This document shows positions 10,630 through 19,645 of a DNA stretch of 64,000 nucleotides, piece by piece. The DNA is taken from positions 107,469-171,468 of the forward strand of contig NZ_JARZHH010000021.1 in NCBI RefSeq assembly GCF_029946515.1, given 5' to 3'. How positions within the stretch are numbered: the stretch's first letter is position 1; each line of letters begins with the position of its first letter. The notes beneath the pieces are model-generated. The model saw only the letters and a program-made list of their open reading frames with translations. It was not told the DNA's origin and searched no databases. The DNA comes from Polyangium sp. 6x1. GTDB lineage: Bacteria > Myxococcota_A > Polyangia > Polyangiales > Polyangiaceae. The position numbers and the translations under genes are program-made.

Positions 10630-13600
10630 TTGCAGCTCCCGCCTCGATACGAGCCCATCGCGTCCCTCGGCAAGGGCGGCGGCGGTGAGGTGTGGTCGGC
10701 CAAAGACCGCATCACCGGCGCGACCGTGGCCGTGAAGGTCCTCGCCGAGGGGGCGAGCGAAGCCGAGATGCTCGCCCTCGTGCGCGAAGCCGTGGCGCTC
10801 TCCGGCCTCGAAGGCCTCGGCGTGCCGCGCATCCTCGGCTTCGGCCGCCTGCCGCACAGCCGCCGCGCCTACCTCGTGCGCGAGCTCGTCGTCGGCAAGA
10901 GCCTGGCCGCGCGGTTCGCGGAGCCGGATGAGCCTCTGGAGATCCTCGATGCGATCGCGCAGGCCGCCGATCAGCTCACGCGGCTGCACCGCGCGCTCCT
11001 GCTGCACGGGGACCTGAAGCCGGCGAACATCATCGTCGGGCCGGGCGGCAAGGCGACGCTCGTCGACCTCGGGCTCGCGGCGAACTTCCGCGACGGCGGC
11101 GAGCGCCCGTCGGGCCTCACCCCGCGGTACGCCGCGCCGGAGCTCCTGTCGGGCGCGCCGCTCGGCGTGCGCGCGGAGATCTACGCCCTCGGCGTCACGC
11201 TGCGCGAGGCCCTCGTCGCGGCGGGGCCGCAGCTCGATCCGGCCGTCGTGGCGGCGCTCGAAGAGATCGAGCGTCGCGCCACCGCGCCCGATCCGACGAG
11301 CCGCTTCCCGAGCGCGGACGAGCTCGCGAGCGCCATCCGCAGCGCCGCGTCCCTGCCGATGCCTTCGGCGTTCACCTCACGTGACGCGCTCGTCTGGCCG
11401 ATCGTCGGCCTCGACGAGCACGCCGCAGCGCTCGACGCGCAGATCGAGGACCTGCGCCCGGGCGGCGGCATCGTGGTCACGGGCCTGCCGGGCGCCGGCA
11501 AGAGCACGCTGCTCCGGCGCGTCGCCTGGTGGCTCGGCGTGAAGGGGCGCGGTGTCGCGTGGGTCGAGGCCGCGCTCGCGCCCGACCCGGGGCAGGCGAT
11601 GGACCTCGAGCTCGCCGGGGCGGAAGCGACCGACGGCGCGATCGTCCTCGTGGACGACGCCGATCGCCTCGCCAAACCCGACCTCACGCGCCTCGCCGCC
11701 CTGCGCGAGGCCGGCGCACGCGTCGTCGTGACGTTCGACCCGGAGCGCCTGCCGAACCTGCCGGGCCCGACGCTCGAGCTCTTCGCCGTCCCCCCGCTCG
11801 AAGAGTCACGCGCGCGCGACCTCGTGCGCTCGGCGATCCCCTCGCTCGGCGACGTCGTCGCGGATCACGTCGCGCGTCGCGCGGACCATTTGCCCGGCAA
11901 GATCCGCGCGATCGTCGAGGCGATCGCGCGCGCCCCCGTCGCGAGCGCCGCGGACGTCGATCGCCTGCTCGCCGAGGAGGACGAGCGCGGCACCGATCGT
12001 GAGCGGGCGATGAAGCTGCTCGATCGTGGCCACGTCGACGAGGCCGCCGAGGTGCTCGCGCGCCTCGAAGACGACCCCTCGCCGGCCGTGGCGATCGCCC
12101 GCGCGCGCCTGTTCACGAGCCGCGGCGACGCCATGCGCGCGATCGCCGAGCTCGAGCGCGTGCAGGACGAGGCCCTCGCGGCCGACGCGGAGACGGCCGC
12201 CTCGTATTGCCTCCACGCGTCGCGCGCGCTCCTGCGCGCCGGCGACTACGCGGGCGCCGAGACCCAGGCCTCTGCCGCGGCCGAACGCACGGGCCTCTCG
12301 GCTGCCGCGGACGACGCCGCGCCCTTGCCCCGCGCGGAAGGCCGCCGCGCGCGCGCCATGCTCGCGATCGCCGCCGATGCGCTCGCCGTCTCGGGCCTCG
12401 CGCAGAGCTTCTCCTCGCGCCACGAGGACGCAAAGCGGACGCTCGCGCGCGCAGTTCGCCTCGCGCGCGGTGTGGGCGCCGGCGAGCCGCGCATCCTCTC
12501 CGTCGCGCTCGGCTCGCTCGCCTTCGCGCTCCAGCGCGACGATCAGCTCGACGCCGCGAAGACAGCCTACGAAGAGGCGCTCTCCGCTGCGGAGCAAGCG
12601 GGCGACGCGGGCAGCGTGGCCACGACGCGCTTGAACCTCGCGGGCATCGCCAAGGCGCAGGGCGACCTCGCGGCCGCGCTCATGCACCTCGAAGCCGCGG
12701 TCGACATGGGCCACCGCTCGGGCCGCGTCCCCACGCTTCGCCAGGCGCTCTTGAACCTCGCGAACCTCGAGCTCTACCTCGGTCGGCTCGCGCGGGCGCG
12801 CGTCTCGATCGATCAGCTCGCGCTCCAGCGGAGCGAGCTCGGCCCGAGCCAGCGCGCGCAGCTCCTCTCCCTCGAAGCGGAGCACGCCGCGCGCTCGGGG
12901 GATCCCGCCGCGGCCGAGCGCCTCTGCCGCGCTTGCGCCGAGAGCTGGGAGAGCCTCGGCCGGGGCGTCGACGCGGCCGAAGCGCGGCTCGAACGTGTGC
13001 TCGTCGCGCCCGCGACGCCTGGCGATGGCGCGGAGGATCTCGAAGCCGAGATCGAGCGTGCCTCGGCGGCGCTCGGCGGTGGCTCGGCGCATCGCCCGCT
13101 CCTCTCGCTCGCGCGCGCCCGCGTGGCCACGCTGCACGGCGACGAGCGGCAAGCCGCGGCGCACTGCGAGGAGGCGCTCGAAGCGGCGCGCGCCTCGGGC
13201 CAGAAGGACTTCATCGCCCGCGCCCTCGAAGCGCGCGCGACCCTGCACGAGGACGGCGGCAAGCCCATGCTCGCGCGCCGCGATCGGGAGGCTGCGCTCG
13301 CCGTCCTCGAGGAGATCGCCTCGGTCTTGCCGCGCGACCTGCGCGAGGTCTTCTGGGACGACCCGCGCCGCCGCGCCCTGCGCGCGCTCTGCGTGCCCTC
13401 CGTGCACACGCCGCCCACTGCGACGCCGTTCCCCGTGCCGTCGAACGCCTCGCCGTCGAGCACGCTCGCGGTGCGCAAGGCTCCGACGGAGGAGCGCCTC
13501 GCGCGCATCCTGGAGATCAACCGCGCCATCGCGGGCGAGGTCGATCTCGCGCGCCTCCTCGAGAAGGTCACCGATCACGCGATCGCGCTCCTCGGCGCAG

Positions 13601-15171
13601 AGCGTGGCTTCGTCATCCTGAAGAGCACGCATCCGCGGGACGAGGCCGATCCTTCCGCGCCGCTCCCGTTCGCGCTCTCGGTCCACGCCTTCCGCGGCCG
13701 CGAGGGCGACGACGCGCACGCGCGCTTCTCGCAGTCGATCGCCGAGCGCGTCGTCCACGTCGGCGAGCCGATCGTCACGGTGAGCGCGCGCGAGGACGCG
13801 CGCATGGCCGGGTATGTCTCGGTCCACCAGCTCATGCTCCAGTCGATCGCGTGCGTGCCCATCCGCGCGCGGGCCAGCGAGGTGATCGGCGCGCTCTACC
13901 TGGAGACGCGCCTGCGCCCCGCGATGGGCTTCACGGACGAGCTGCCCACGCTCGTCGCGCTCGCCGATCAGGTGGCGATCGCGATCGAGACGGCGCGCCT
14001 CGTCGGCGAGAACGCGCGGCGCGCGCGTGAGCTCGAAAAGAAGAGCGCGGAGCTCGAGCGCGCCAACCATGACCTCGAAGCGGCCCGCGCCGAGCTCGAA
14101 GAGCTGCTTGGCCAGCGCACCGAGGAGCTCAAGGCCACGAAGCGTGACCTCCGCTCGGCCCGCGCGGTCATCAAGGGCCATTTCGGCTACGAGGGCCTCG
14201 TGGGCCGCAGCGAGGCCATGCGCCGCGTCTACGCGCTCATCGATCGCGTGAAGGACACGGACATCCCGGTCCTCGTCATCGGCGAGAGCGGCACGGGCAA
14301 GGAAGTCGTCGCGCGGGCCATCCACAACGCCGGCCCACGCGCCAAGAAGCCTTTCGTGGGCATCAACGTCGGCGCCATTCCCGAGCACCTCCTCGAGAGC
14401 GAGCTCTTCGGCCACATGCGAGGCGCCTTCACCGGCGCCGATCGGGATCGCCGCGGCCTCTTCCGCGAGGCCGAGGGCGGCACGATCCTGCTCGACGAGA
14501 TCGGCGAGATGCCGCCGAAGATGCAGGCCGGACTCCTCCGCGTCTTGCAAGAGAAGGTCGTCCGCCCGGTCGGCGGCGCGCGCGAGGAGCCGGTGAACAC
14601 GCGCGTCATCGCGGCGACGCACCGGGACCTCGTGGCGATGACCGCGGCCGGCACGTTCCGCGAGGACCTCCTCTACCGCTTGCACGTCGTCGAGGTCCGC
14701 GTCCCGCCTTTGCGCGAGCGCATCGAGGACATCCCGATCTTGATCGACCATTTCCTCGGCATCTTCGCGGCGCGTTATGGCCGTGAGCGCCGGAGCGTCT
14801 CGCGGGCGGCGCTTCGCCGATTGATGGGGCATGGCTGGCCGGGCAACGTGCGCCAGCTCGAAAATGTCCTCTTGAATGCGTGGGTCCTCTCGGATCAAGC
14901 GGAGCTCGAGCCCGAGGACTTCGAGCTCCCGGAGGCGCGCCTCGCCCCGCGCCCGCCGCCGCCGCCGGACAGCCTGCGGGAAGGCCCGCGCAGCACGTCG
15001 CCCGAGCCCTCGCGGAAGCTCTCCTCGCTCGAAGCGCACAAGAACGACGAGCGCGAGCGCATCCTCGCGGCGCTTCAGGCATCGAACTGGAACCGCGTGA
15101 AGGCAGCGCGCCTCGTGGGTTTGCCCCGCCGAACGTTTTACAGGCGCCTCAAGGAGTACGGAATTCAATGA
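10630..15171 (+). CDS. Kinase-like/ATPase/TPR/GAF/sigma-54 activator fusion
   Basis: 1513-residue cytosolic regulator. Order: Ser/Thr kinase domain (about 1-250; Lys36, HGDLKPAN with Asp128, DLG with Asp146, AAPE), P-loop ATPase module (TGLPGAGKST near 285-294), helical TPR-type region (about 450-930), GAF domain (about 950-1125), coiled coil (1130-1180), sigma-54 AAA+ domain (1185-1430; GESGTGKE at 1218, GAFTGA at 1265-1270, LLDEIGE near 1287) and Fis-type helix-turn-helix at the end. HGD and DLG replace the usual HRD and DFG, but the catalytic Asp residues remain. It should activate sigma-54 promoters in response to a signal read by GAF or the ATPase. TTG start 10630 has AGGGG just upstream and begins directly at the kinase glycine loop. 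The stop overlaps the next start by 4 nt. Confidence 0.9.
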   Translation: MQLPPRYEPIASLGKGGGGEVWSAKDRITGATVAVKVLAEGASEAEMLALVREAVALSGLEGLGVPRILGFGRLPHSRRAYLVRELVVGKSLAARFAEPDEPLEILDAIAQAADQLTRLHRALLLHGDLKPANIIVGPGGKATLVDLGLAANFRDGGERPSGLTPRYAAPELLSGAPLGVRAEIYALGVTLREALVAAGPQLDPAVVAALEEIERRATAPDPTSRFPSADELASAIRSAASLPMPSAFTSRDALVWPIVGLDEHAAALDAQIEDLRPGGGIVVTGLPGAGKSTLLRRVAWWLGVKGRGVAWVEAALAPDPGQAMDLELAGAEATDGAIVLVDDADRLAKPDLTRLAALREAGARVVVTFDPERLPNLPGPTLELFAVPPLEESRARDLVRSAIPSLGDVVADHVARRADHLPGKIRAIVEAIARAPVASAADVDRLLAEEDERGTDRERAMKLLDRGHVDEAAEVLARLEDDPSPAVAIARARLFTSRGDAMRAIAELERVQDEALAADAETAASYCLHASRALLRAGDYAGAETQASAAAERTGLSAAADDAAPLPRAEGRRARAMLAIAADALAVSGLAQSFSSRHEDAKRTLARAVRLARGVGAGEPRILSVALGSLAFALQRDDQLDAAKTAYEEALSAAEQAGDAGSVATTRLNLAGIAKAQGDLAAALMHLEAAVDMGHRSGRVPTLRQALLNLANLELYLGRLARARVSIDQLALQRSELGPSQRAQLLSLEAEHAARSGDPAAAERLCRACAESWESLGRGVDAAEARLERVLVAPATPGDGAEDLEAEIERASAALGGGSAHRPLLSLARARVATLHGDERQAAAHCEEALEAARASGQKDFIARALEARATLHEDGGKPMLARRDREAALAVLEEIASVLPRDLREVFWDDPRRRALRALCVPSVHTPPTATPFPVPSNASPSSTLAVRKAPTEERLARILEINRAIAGEVDLARLLEKVTDHAIALLGAERGFVILKSTHPRDEADPSAPLPFALSVHAFRGREGDDAHARFSQSIAERVVHVGEPIVTVSAREDARMAGYVSVHQLMLQSIACVPIRARASEVIGALYLETRLRPAMGFTDELPTLVALADQVAIAIETARLVGENARRARELEKKSAELERANHDLEAARAELEELLGQRTEELKATKRDLRSARAVIKGHFGYEGLVGRSEAMRRVYALIDRVKDTDIPVLVIGESGTGKEVVARAIHNAGPRAKKPFVGINVGAIPEHLLESELFGHMRGAFTGADRDRRGLFREAEGGTILLDEIGEMPPKMQAGLLRVLQEKVVRPVGGAREEPVNTRVIAATHRDLVAMTAAGTFREDLLYRLHVVEVRVPPLRERIEDIPILIDHFLGIFAARYGRERRSVSRAALRRLMGHGWPGNVRQLENVLLNAWVLSDQAELEPEDFELPEARLAPRPPPPPDSLREGPRSTSPEPSRKLSSLEAHKNDERERILAALQASNWNRVKAARLVGLPRRTFYRRLKEYGIQ

Positions 15172-15491
15172 CGACTGAGCCCGGGAACCTCGCAGCATTC
15201 GTGGACGGCGTCGCGCTGCCCGAGGAGGAGGCGCGCGACCTCTGGAAGCGCTTCAGCGAATGGATGGGCGAGCACAAGGGTGACATGGAGGGGTTCGGCA
15301 AGCAGAATGGGTATACGCGGATCACGCCTGAATTCAGGGGCGGGCGGGCCGTGCTGATCGCGTATACGAAGGAGCCGCCGCCCGCGCCGCCGCCGCAAAA
15401 GAAGCCGGCGGGGAAGGGGGGCGGGGCTCGTCGAGGCGGAGGCGGTCGCGGGGGCGGTGGGGGTCGCCGGGGCGGCGGCGGAAAACGCTGA
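15168..15491 (+). CDS. Small protein with Gly/Arg-rich (RGG-like) tail
   Basis: 107 residues, translationally coupled to the giant regulator (ATGA overlap at 15168-15171). The first ~70 residues are an unrecognised, partly helical domain (LPEEEARDLWKRFSEWMGEH); after a PPPAPPPQKKP hinge the tail is almost only Gly, Arg and Lys, like the RGG boxes of nucleic-acid-binding proteins. The coupling suggests a functional link with the regulator; RNA or DNA binding is inference from composition. The tail is encoded by a GGC/GGG/CGC-rich stretch, so repeat slippage could vary its length between strains. Confidence 0.75.
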   Translation: MTTEPGNLAAFVDGVALPEEEARDLWKRFSEWMGEHKGDMEGFGKQNGYTRITPEFRGGRAVLIAYTKEPPPAPPPQKKPAGKGGGARRGGGGRGGGGGRRGGGGKR

Positions 15492-15519
15492 GAGCGGGCG
15501 GACGTGGTATCCTCGGTGC

Positions 15520-16419
15520 ATGGCACCTCCGGCCGAAAAGAGCGACGCGCCCCTGCCTGAGCCGCCCGTGACGCCCTCGGCGGAGGCGTGGCGTGCGATG
15601 ACGCCGGACGCCCGGCACAAGTTCCTCGTCGAGGTGATCGACGCGCTCTCCGATCCCCGCCTCACCATGGGGAACGGCCAGCCCCACAACCTCGCCAAGC
15701 GCCGCGCGACCGATCGCCTCCGTAGGCACTTCGACGCGATCGACCGTCGCATCTATCTGGCCGAGGAGCTCAACGTCCTCTACCCCGGCGAGCGCGCGTT
15801 CTGTCCGGACATCCTGGCCGTCCTCGACGTCCCCCAGCCCGAGGACGACGAGCGGATGGCGTGGGTCGTGGCGGATGAGGGGCGAGGTCTCGACCTCGTC
15901 ATCGAGGTCCTTTACGAGGGCTATCGCAAAAAGGACCTCGTCGACAACGTGGAGCGTTACGCGCGCCTCGGGATTCCTGAATATTTCGTCTACGACCGCA
16001 AGAAGCAAGCGCTTCACGGCTACCGCCTGCCGAGCCCCGAGGCGCGCCGTTATCAGCGTCTCGTGCCGCAGGGGGGGCGTCATGCCTCAGGCGTGCTGGG
16101 GCTCGACCTGGCCATCGAGAACGGCAAGCTCGAGTTTTTTTACGGAATGGCTGCGCTCTTCGGCACGGACGATCTCATCGGGCGCCTGAAAGGCATGATG
16201 CACAGCCTGGAGGCGAAGGTGGAGCAGGCCGAGGCACAAACCGAGCAAGCCCTCACGAGCCTGCAGAACGGCCTTCTCGCCATCGTCGCGGCCCGGGGAA
16301 TCCATTGCTCGGACGATGAACGCGAGCGCGTCCGGTCCTGCGTCGAGCTCGAAACGCTCCAGCGCTGGCTCGTCCGGGCGGCGACGGTCGGCTCCATGGC
16401 CGAGGTGCTCGCGGAGTAG
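15520..16419 (+). CDS. Uma2/DUF820-family PD-(D/E)XK nuclease-like protein
   Basis: 299 residues. The Uma2 core lies at about 20-205: the aspartate motif FCPDILAVLDVP, then LDLVIEVLYEGYRKKDLVDNVERYARLGIPEYFVYD, which supplies the E-x-lysine pair and the conserved tail of this restriction-endonuclease-like fold. A C-terminal coiled-coil segment (LKGMMHSLEAKVEQAEAQTEQAL) and a helical tail follow, seen in many Uma2 proteins. Uma2 proteins are abundant in cyanobacteria and myxobacteria and their role is unsettled. ATG 15520 lies 28 bp after the small Gly/Arg gene. A second, shorter copy of the family is at 30688. Confidence 0.85.
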   Translation: MAPPAEKSDAPLPEPPVTPSAEAWRAMTPDARHKFLVEVIDALSDPRLTMGNGQPHNLAKRRATDRLRRHFDAIDRRIYLAEELNVLYPGERAFCPDILAVLDVPQPEDDERMAWVVADEGRGLDLVIEVLYEGYRKKDLVDNVERYARLGIPEYFVYDRKKQALHGYRLPSPEARRYQRLVPQGGRHASGVLGLDLAIENGKLEFFYGMAALFGTDDLIGRLKGMMHSLEAKVEQAEAQTEQALTSLQNGLLAIVAARGIHCSDDERERVRSCVELETLQRWLVRAATVGSMAEVLAE

Positions 16420-16447
16420 CCTTTTCCTTCGGGCTCAGCGCGTGCTC

Positions 16448-16873
16448 CTACGGCTTCGTCTTCGATACAATCTTCACGAGCACCGTCCTTCGCGACGACC
16501 CATCCGCGGGCGGATTCGCCACCGTCTCCACCTTCACCCGCAGCTCGTACGCGTACCCCTCTTCGTACGTAAACCCCTCGATCCTCCCGTAGAAGCGCTC
16601 CCATTCCTTCTTGCCCGCCTCGCGGACTTGCATGCACCGCATGGGGCCCACGCCCATGCAGTCGACCTTCTCCTCGTGGACGAAGAGCGTCTTTTCCCCG
16701 GTCTTCGCGGCTGATTCCTCGGGGCTACCCGTCGTGACGGGCGGCGCGTCCGGGTTCGCCTCCTCGGTCGTCGTGCCGACGGGGACGGTGGTGCCGCTCT
16801 GCGTCGCGCTCGGCTCGCAGGCGGCGGTGAAGAGGACGACCATCCAGAGCGCTTGACGCAATGCGGAGACCAT
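16448..16873 (-). CDS. DUF4377 lipoprotein
   Basis: 141-residue predicted lipoprotein, lipobox LFTAAC with Cys19, Thr/Pro-rich linker to about 60, then a DUF4377 domain: VDCMGVGPMRCMQVRE, W..FYGRIEGFTYEEGYAY and VANPPADGSS are its conserved blocks. DUF4377 domains occur in META/HslJ-type envelope proteins, and their function is not established. It is convergent with the Uma2 gene and divergent from the astacin gene 81 bp away. Start ATG at 16873 sits right before the hydrophobic segment. Confidence 0.85.
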   Translation of the reverse strand: MVSALRQALWMVVLFTAACEPSATQSGTTVPVGTTTEEANPDAPPVTTGSPEESAAKTGEKTLFVHEEKVDCMGVGPMRCMQVREAGKKEWERFYGRIEGFTYEEGYAYELRVKVETVANPPADGSSRRTVLVKIVSKTKP

Positions 16874-16954
16874 GGCCCGCGCAACGTACACCCTTCGTCG
16901 AGCCCTTGCGCGGATTTCCTGGAACCTGCGCCCCATGCCTGGAATAGTTCGATC

Positions 16955-18322
16955 ATGAGCGAAAGGCTTCGTTCGCTTTCCGGTGCGCTCGTGTTGCTCG
17001 TCTCCGCCGCGGGGTGCAGCCAGGGCTCTTCCTCCGCGCCGGTTCGAACGGCGGGCCTTTCCCCCCAAGCCTCTTCGCAGCAGGCCGAGGCCTACCGCCC
17101 GGCCGCGCCTCGGCGCTTCGGCAGCGCGCTCATCTACCTCGCCAACAACGTGGCCCGGCAGCTCGTGGGCTTCGACGTCGTCGACGGACAGGCCGTCATG
17201 GAGGGCGACATGAGGCTCGGCCCGGCGACGCTCGTGCCCTTCCGGTATGGGACGCCGCCGCGCCCCACCGGGGAGATCAAGGGCGCGATGGGCATTCAGA
17301 ACCGCTCGGACCTCTGGCCGCGGGGCGAGATCCCTTATGTCATCGACGGCTCCGTCCTCCCCGCCACGGCCGAATCGATCGCCTGGGCCGTCTCCCACGT
17401 GAACACCACGCAGCTCAAGCTCCGCCCCCGCGCGGCGGATGCCGATTACGTGGTTTTCCGCAACAGCGGAGAGGGCAGCGGGTGCAGCTCGTTCGTCGGC
17501 CGCGTCGGGGGCCCGCAGGAAATCGAGGTCGCCGACTGCGCGCGCGGCAGCCTCGTCCACGAGGTCCTGCACGCGGCGGGCTTCTTCCACGAGCAATCGC
17601 GCAATGATCGCGACCAGCACGTCACCATCATGTGGAACGAGATCCATCCTCAATTTCGGCACGATTTCGAGCAGCGGGGCGGGGCGGGGCAGGACATCGG
17701 CCCTTACGATTACGACAGCATCATGCATTACTCGGCCCACGCGTTCAGCCAGACCGGCCGGCCGACGATCGTCCCCCGGGTCGCGAATGCGAACATCGGC
17801 CAGCGTGAAGGCCTCTCCCAGCTCGACCGGGCTGCGATCCAGGTGCTTTACGGGAGCGGCGGAGCGCCGGAGCTGCCCGTGCCGCAGCTCAGCCTGCCGT
17901 TCCCCGGCACGACTTTCCCGTTCCCCGTGGCGGGCCTGCCTTTGCCGAGCCTGCCCTTTCCGATCCCCTCGTTCCCGTTCCCCACGACGACGACGCCTCC
18001 CCCGGCCGCGCCGCAGGTGCCGGCCGCTCCGGTCTCGTTCACGGGCAACTACGCGAGCACGCGAGGGCCGATGCAATGCTCGGAGACCGCCTCGATGGTG
18101 GCTTGCAGCTTTCAGGATGCAGGCGCTCCGGGGCGCCTCGATTGCGTGAAGGACGCGGGGAGCGTGCAGCTCTCCTGCACCTGGATGACGTTCCTCCCGC
18201 GCCCTTCCGCGGGCCGCGCCTCGCTCCGGCGCGGCTCCACGGCGGACCCGAACCTCGCCGGGACCTGGGGCCATTTCCAGAGTGAAGCCGACGGCGGGCG
18301 GTGGGACGCGACGAGGCAGTGA
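16955..18322 (+). CDS. Astacin-family (M12A) zinc metalloprotease, lipoprotein
   Basis: 455-residue exported protease. The N-terminus has a lipoprotein-type signal (LVLLVSAAGC), followed by a propeptide-like region. The astacin domain spans about 105-300: GEIPYVIDG at its start, the zinc site HEVLHAAGFFHE (His202, His206, His212) and the Met-turn SIMHY (Met257). A Pro/Phe-rich linker of LPFP/FPFP repeats follows, then a ~90-residue Cys-containing C-terminal domain of unknown type. Astacins cleave extracellular proteins, which fits a predatory or surface role. ATG 16955 was chosen because the longer frame would add residues unlike a signal peptide. Confidence 0.92.
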   Translation: MSERLRSLSGALVLLVSAAGCSQGSSSAPVRTAGLSPQASSQQAEAYRPAAPRRFGSALIYLANNVARQLVGFDVVDGQAVMEGDMRLGPATLVPFRYGTPPRPTGEIKGAMGIQNRSDLWPRGEIPYVIDGSVLPATAESIAWAVSHVNTTQLKLRPRAADADYVVFRNSGEGSGCSSFVGRVGGPQEIEVADCARGSLVHEVLHAAGFFHEQSRNDRDQHVTIMWNEIHPQFRHDFEQRGGAGQDIGPYDYDSIMHYSAHAFSQTGRPTIVPRVANANIGQREGLSQLDRAAIQVLYGSGGAPELPVPQLSLPFPGTTFPFPVAGLPLPSLPFPIPSFPFPTTTTPPPAAPQVPAAPVSFTGNYASTRGPMQCSETASMVACSFQDAGAPGRLDCVKDAGSVQLSCTWMTFLPRPSAGRASLRRGSTADPNLAGTWGHFQSEADGGRWDATRQ

Positions 18323-18333
18323 TTCGACCGATC

Positions 18334-18570
18334 GCCGTTTGCAACGCGTGCAAACGCCATCGGTGACGCTCCGGGTGCCGTTTGCAACCGTTGCAAACGG
18401 CACTTCGACCGCTCCGAGACCCGCCTGCACGCGTTGCAAGCGCCTCTCAGGGCGTACCGAACGCCGCTTGCAAGCGATGCAAACGCCTTTCGAAGCGTAC
18501 CGAATGCCGCTTGCAACGCGTGCAAGCGGCGCTTTGCACGTGCACATCGTGCTTTGCAACCGTTGCACGC
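18334..18570. repeat. Tandem array of about six or seven palindromic units, ~43-bp period
   Basis: This gene-free stretch holds regularly spaced near-palindromes built on TTGCAA/TGCAAG cores. Centres fall near 18346, 18389, 18434, 18475, 18518 and 18560, with a weaker element near 18540. The best is GCCGTTTGCAA at 18377-18387 with its exact inverted copy at 18391-18401; another is GCCGCTTGCA at 18506-18515 with its inverted copy at 18521-18530. Sequences between units are partly shared too: GCGTACCGAA follows two of them. Neither a CRISPR (period too short, no unrelated spacers) nor a coding region. Could bind a protein cooperatively or fold as RNA. Confidence 0.8.
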
Positions 18571-18700
18571 GGGTCCCGTGATGCTCGCGGGGGAATCTTC
18601 CGTCGGGAGTGTGCTCCCGTAGCATGCTCGCCTCGGTCGGAGCGTCTGCCTCGTCGCCGTATCACGACGTCTCGCACGTCACCCCTTTCTGGAGGTTCCC

Positions 18701-19369
18701 ATGTCCTATCCCCGCAAGATCCCGCCCACGCTGCCTCTCGATGAAGTGGAGACCGAGGTCTTTTTCACGCGCTCCGGCCTCAAGGCCGACCCCGACGCCC
18801 AGGATCTTCTATCGCTCACGGACGGCTGGCTCGAAAGGGTCGACGAAGTGCGGACGAAGGAACGCTCGGCGCGGGAGGCGCTGGCGGACGCGGACGCCGC
18901 GCGGGTCGTGGCCAATGGTCGGCTCGACCGAGCTTGCGAGCGGTTTGGCGACGAGCTTTACCTCGCCGTGAACAAGAACCGGAGCGCGGCGCGGTGGACG
19001 CAGTTCTTTTCGGTCTCCGTCAGCAGATTCGTCCGGCAAGCGCTGCCCAAGCAGGTCGCGCGCGTGGGTGCGTGGCTCGAATCGAAGGACCCCATCGTCG
19101 ACAAGCACCGCCCCGCCCTGGAGCCTTGGGCCAAGGCCGCCGCCGCCGCGCTCAAGCGGACCACGGCCGTCGCCACGGTGCGCGGCGAGGCGCGGATCGG
19201 CCGGGAAGAGCTCGCCGAGGGGCTCACGCGCGAGCGGGATGGATTGCACGATGCATTGTCGGTCCGGGCGCGGGAGCGAGGGCTGCCGCGGGATTGGGCG
19301 GATCAGTTTTTCCGGAAGGTGAGTCGGACGGGGGTGGCCGAGGAGGCGGCGGAGGGGGTGGGGGAGTAG
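18701..19369 (+). CDS. Hypothetical helical protein
   Basis: 222-residue soluble protein, no recognised domain and no signal peptide. It is mostly helical: a charged coiled-coil-like segment (LERVDEVRTKERSAREALADADAARVV is its centre, residues 45-70), a middle region with WTQFFSVSVSRFVRQALPKQ, and a Glu/Gly-rich end. ATG 18701 has a strong GGAGG at 18691-18695. It is preceded by the palindrome array, the end of which is ~130 bp upstream of the start, so the array could act on this gene. Function unknown. Confidence 0.78.
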   Translation: MSYPRKIPPTLPLDEVETEVFFTRSGLKADPDAQDLLSLTDGWLERVDEVRTKERSAREALADADAARVVANGRLDRACERFGDELYLAVNKNRSAARWTQFFSVSVSRFVRQALPKQVARVGAWLESKDPIVDKHRPALEPWAKAAAAALKRTTAVATVRGEARIGREELAEGLTRERDGLHDALSVRARERGLPRDWADQFFRKVSRTGVAEEAAEGVGE

Positions 19370-19417
19370 GCTCCACGGGAGCTGCTCTCGTCGGACAGCT
19401 CGTGCTAGGTTGAAGGT

Positions 19418-19645
19418 GTGGGTAGCCTGCTCCAAGAACAACCGACGAGCTTGCCAGCGGCGACGCAGGCCCGGTCGCTCATCGCCGAGCTCGATCCCGA
19501 CGTCCGCGACGCAGTCGTCGACGTGGACCGCACGCTGATCCTGCTCTCCCTTCAGCTGTCGCCCTGGGACCGGTTGCGCTCCGCATCCCGGATGATGCAG
19601 ACCCTCGCCAGGATTCGCGATGCAGCGGCATCCCAGCGCGGCTGA
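19418..19645 (+). CDS. Small protein upstream of a nucleotidyltransferase
   Basis: 75 residues, helical, with LDPDVRDAVVDVDRTLILLSLQLSPWDRLRSASR at its centre (residues 25-58). GTG start at 19418 with GAAGG just before. It overlaps the next gene by 26 bp, so the two form a pair. Small partners next to stand-alone nucleotidyltransferases are often antitoxins or specificity subunits; here that is only inference from position. No recognised DNA-binding motif. Confidence 0.6.
   Translation: MGSLLQEQPTSLPAATQARSLIAELDPDVRDAVVDVDRTLILLSLQLSPWDRLRSASRMMQTLARIRDAAASQRG

Noticed and set aside
11806..15198. Very long open frame on the minus strand (1130 codons)
   Set aside because: Antisense shadow of the kinase/activator gene; composition is Arg/Ala/Glu-rich without any domain, as expected from high-GC codon bias.
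18334..18570. Possible CRISPR array
   Set aside because: The period is ~43 bp with ~18-20 bp linkers that are partly similar, units vary, and no cas gene is near. Short Cys/Lys-rich peptides read through it follow from the repeats and have no RBS.
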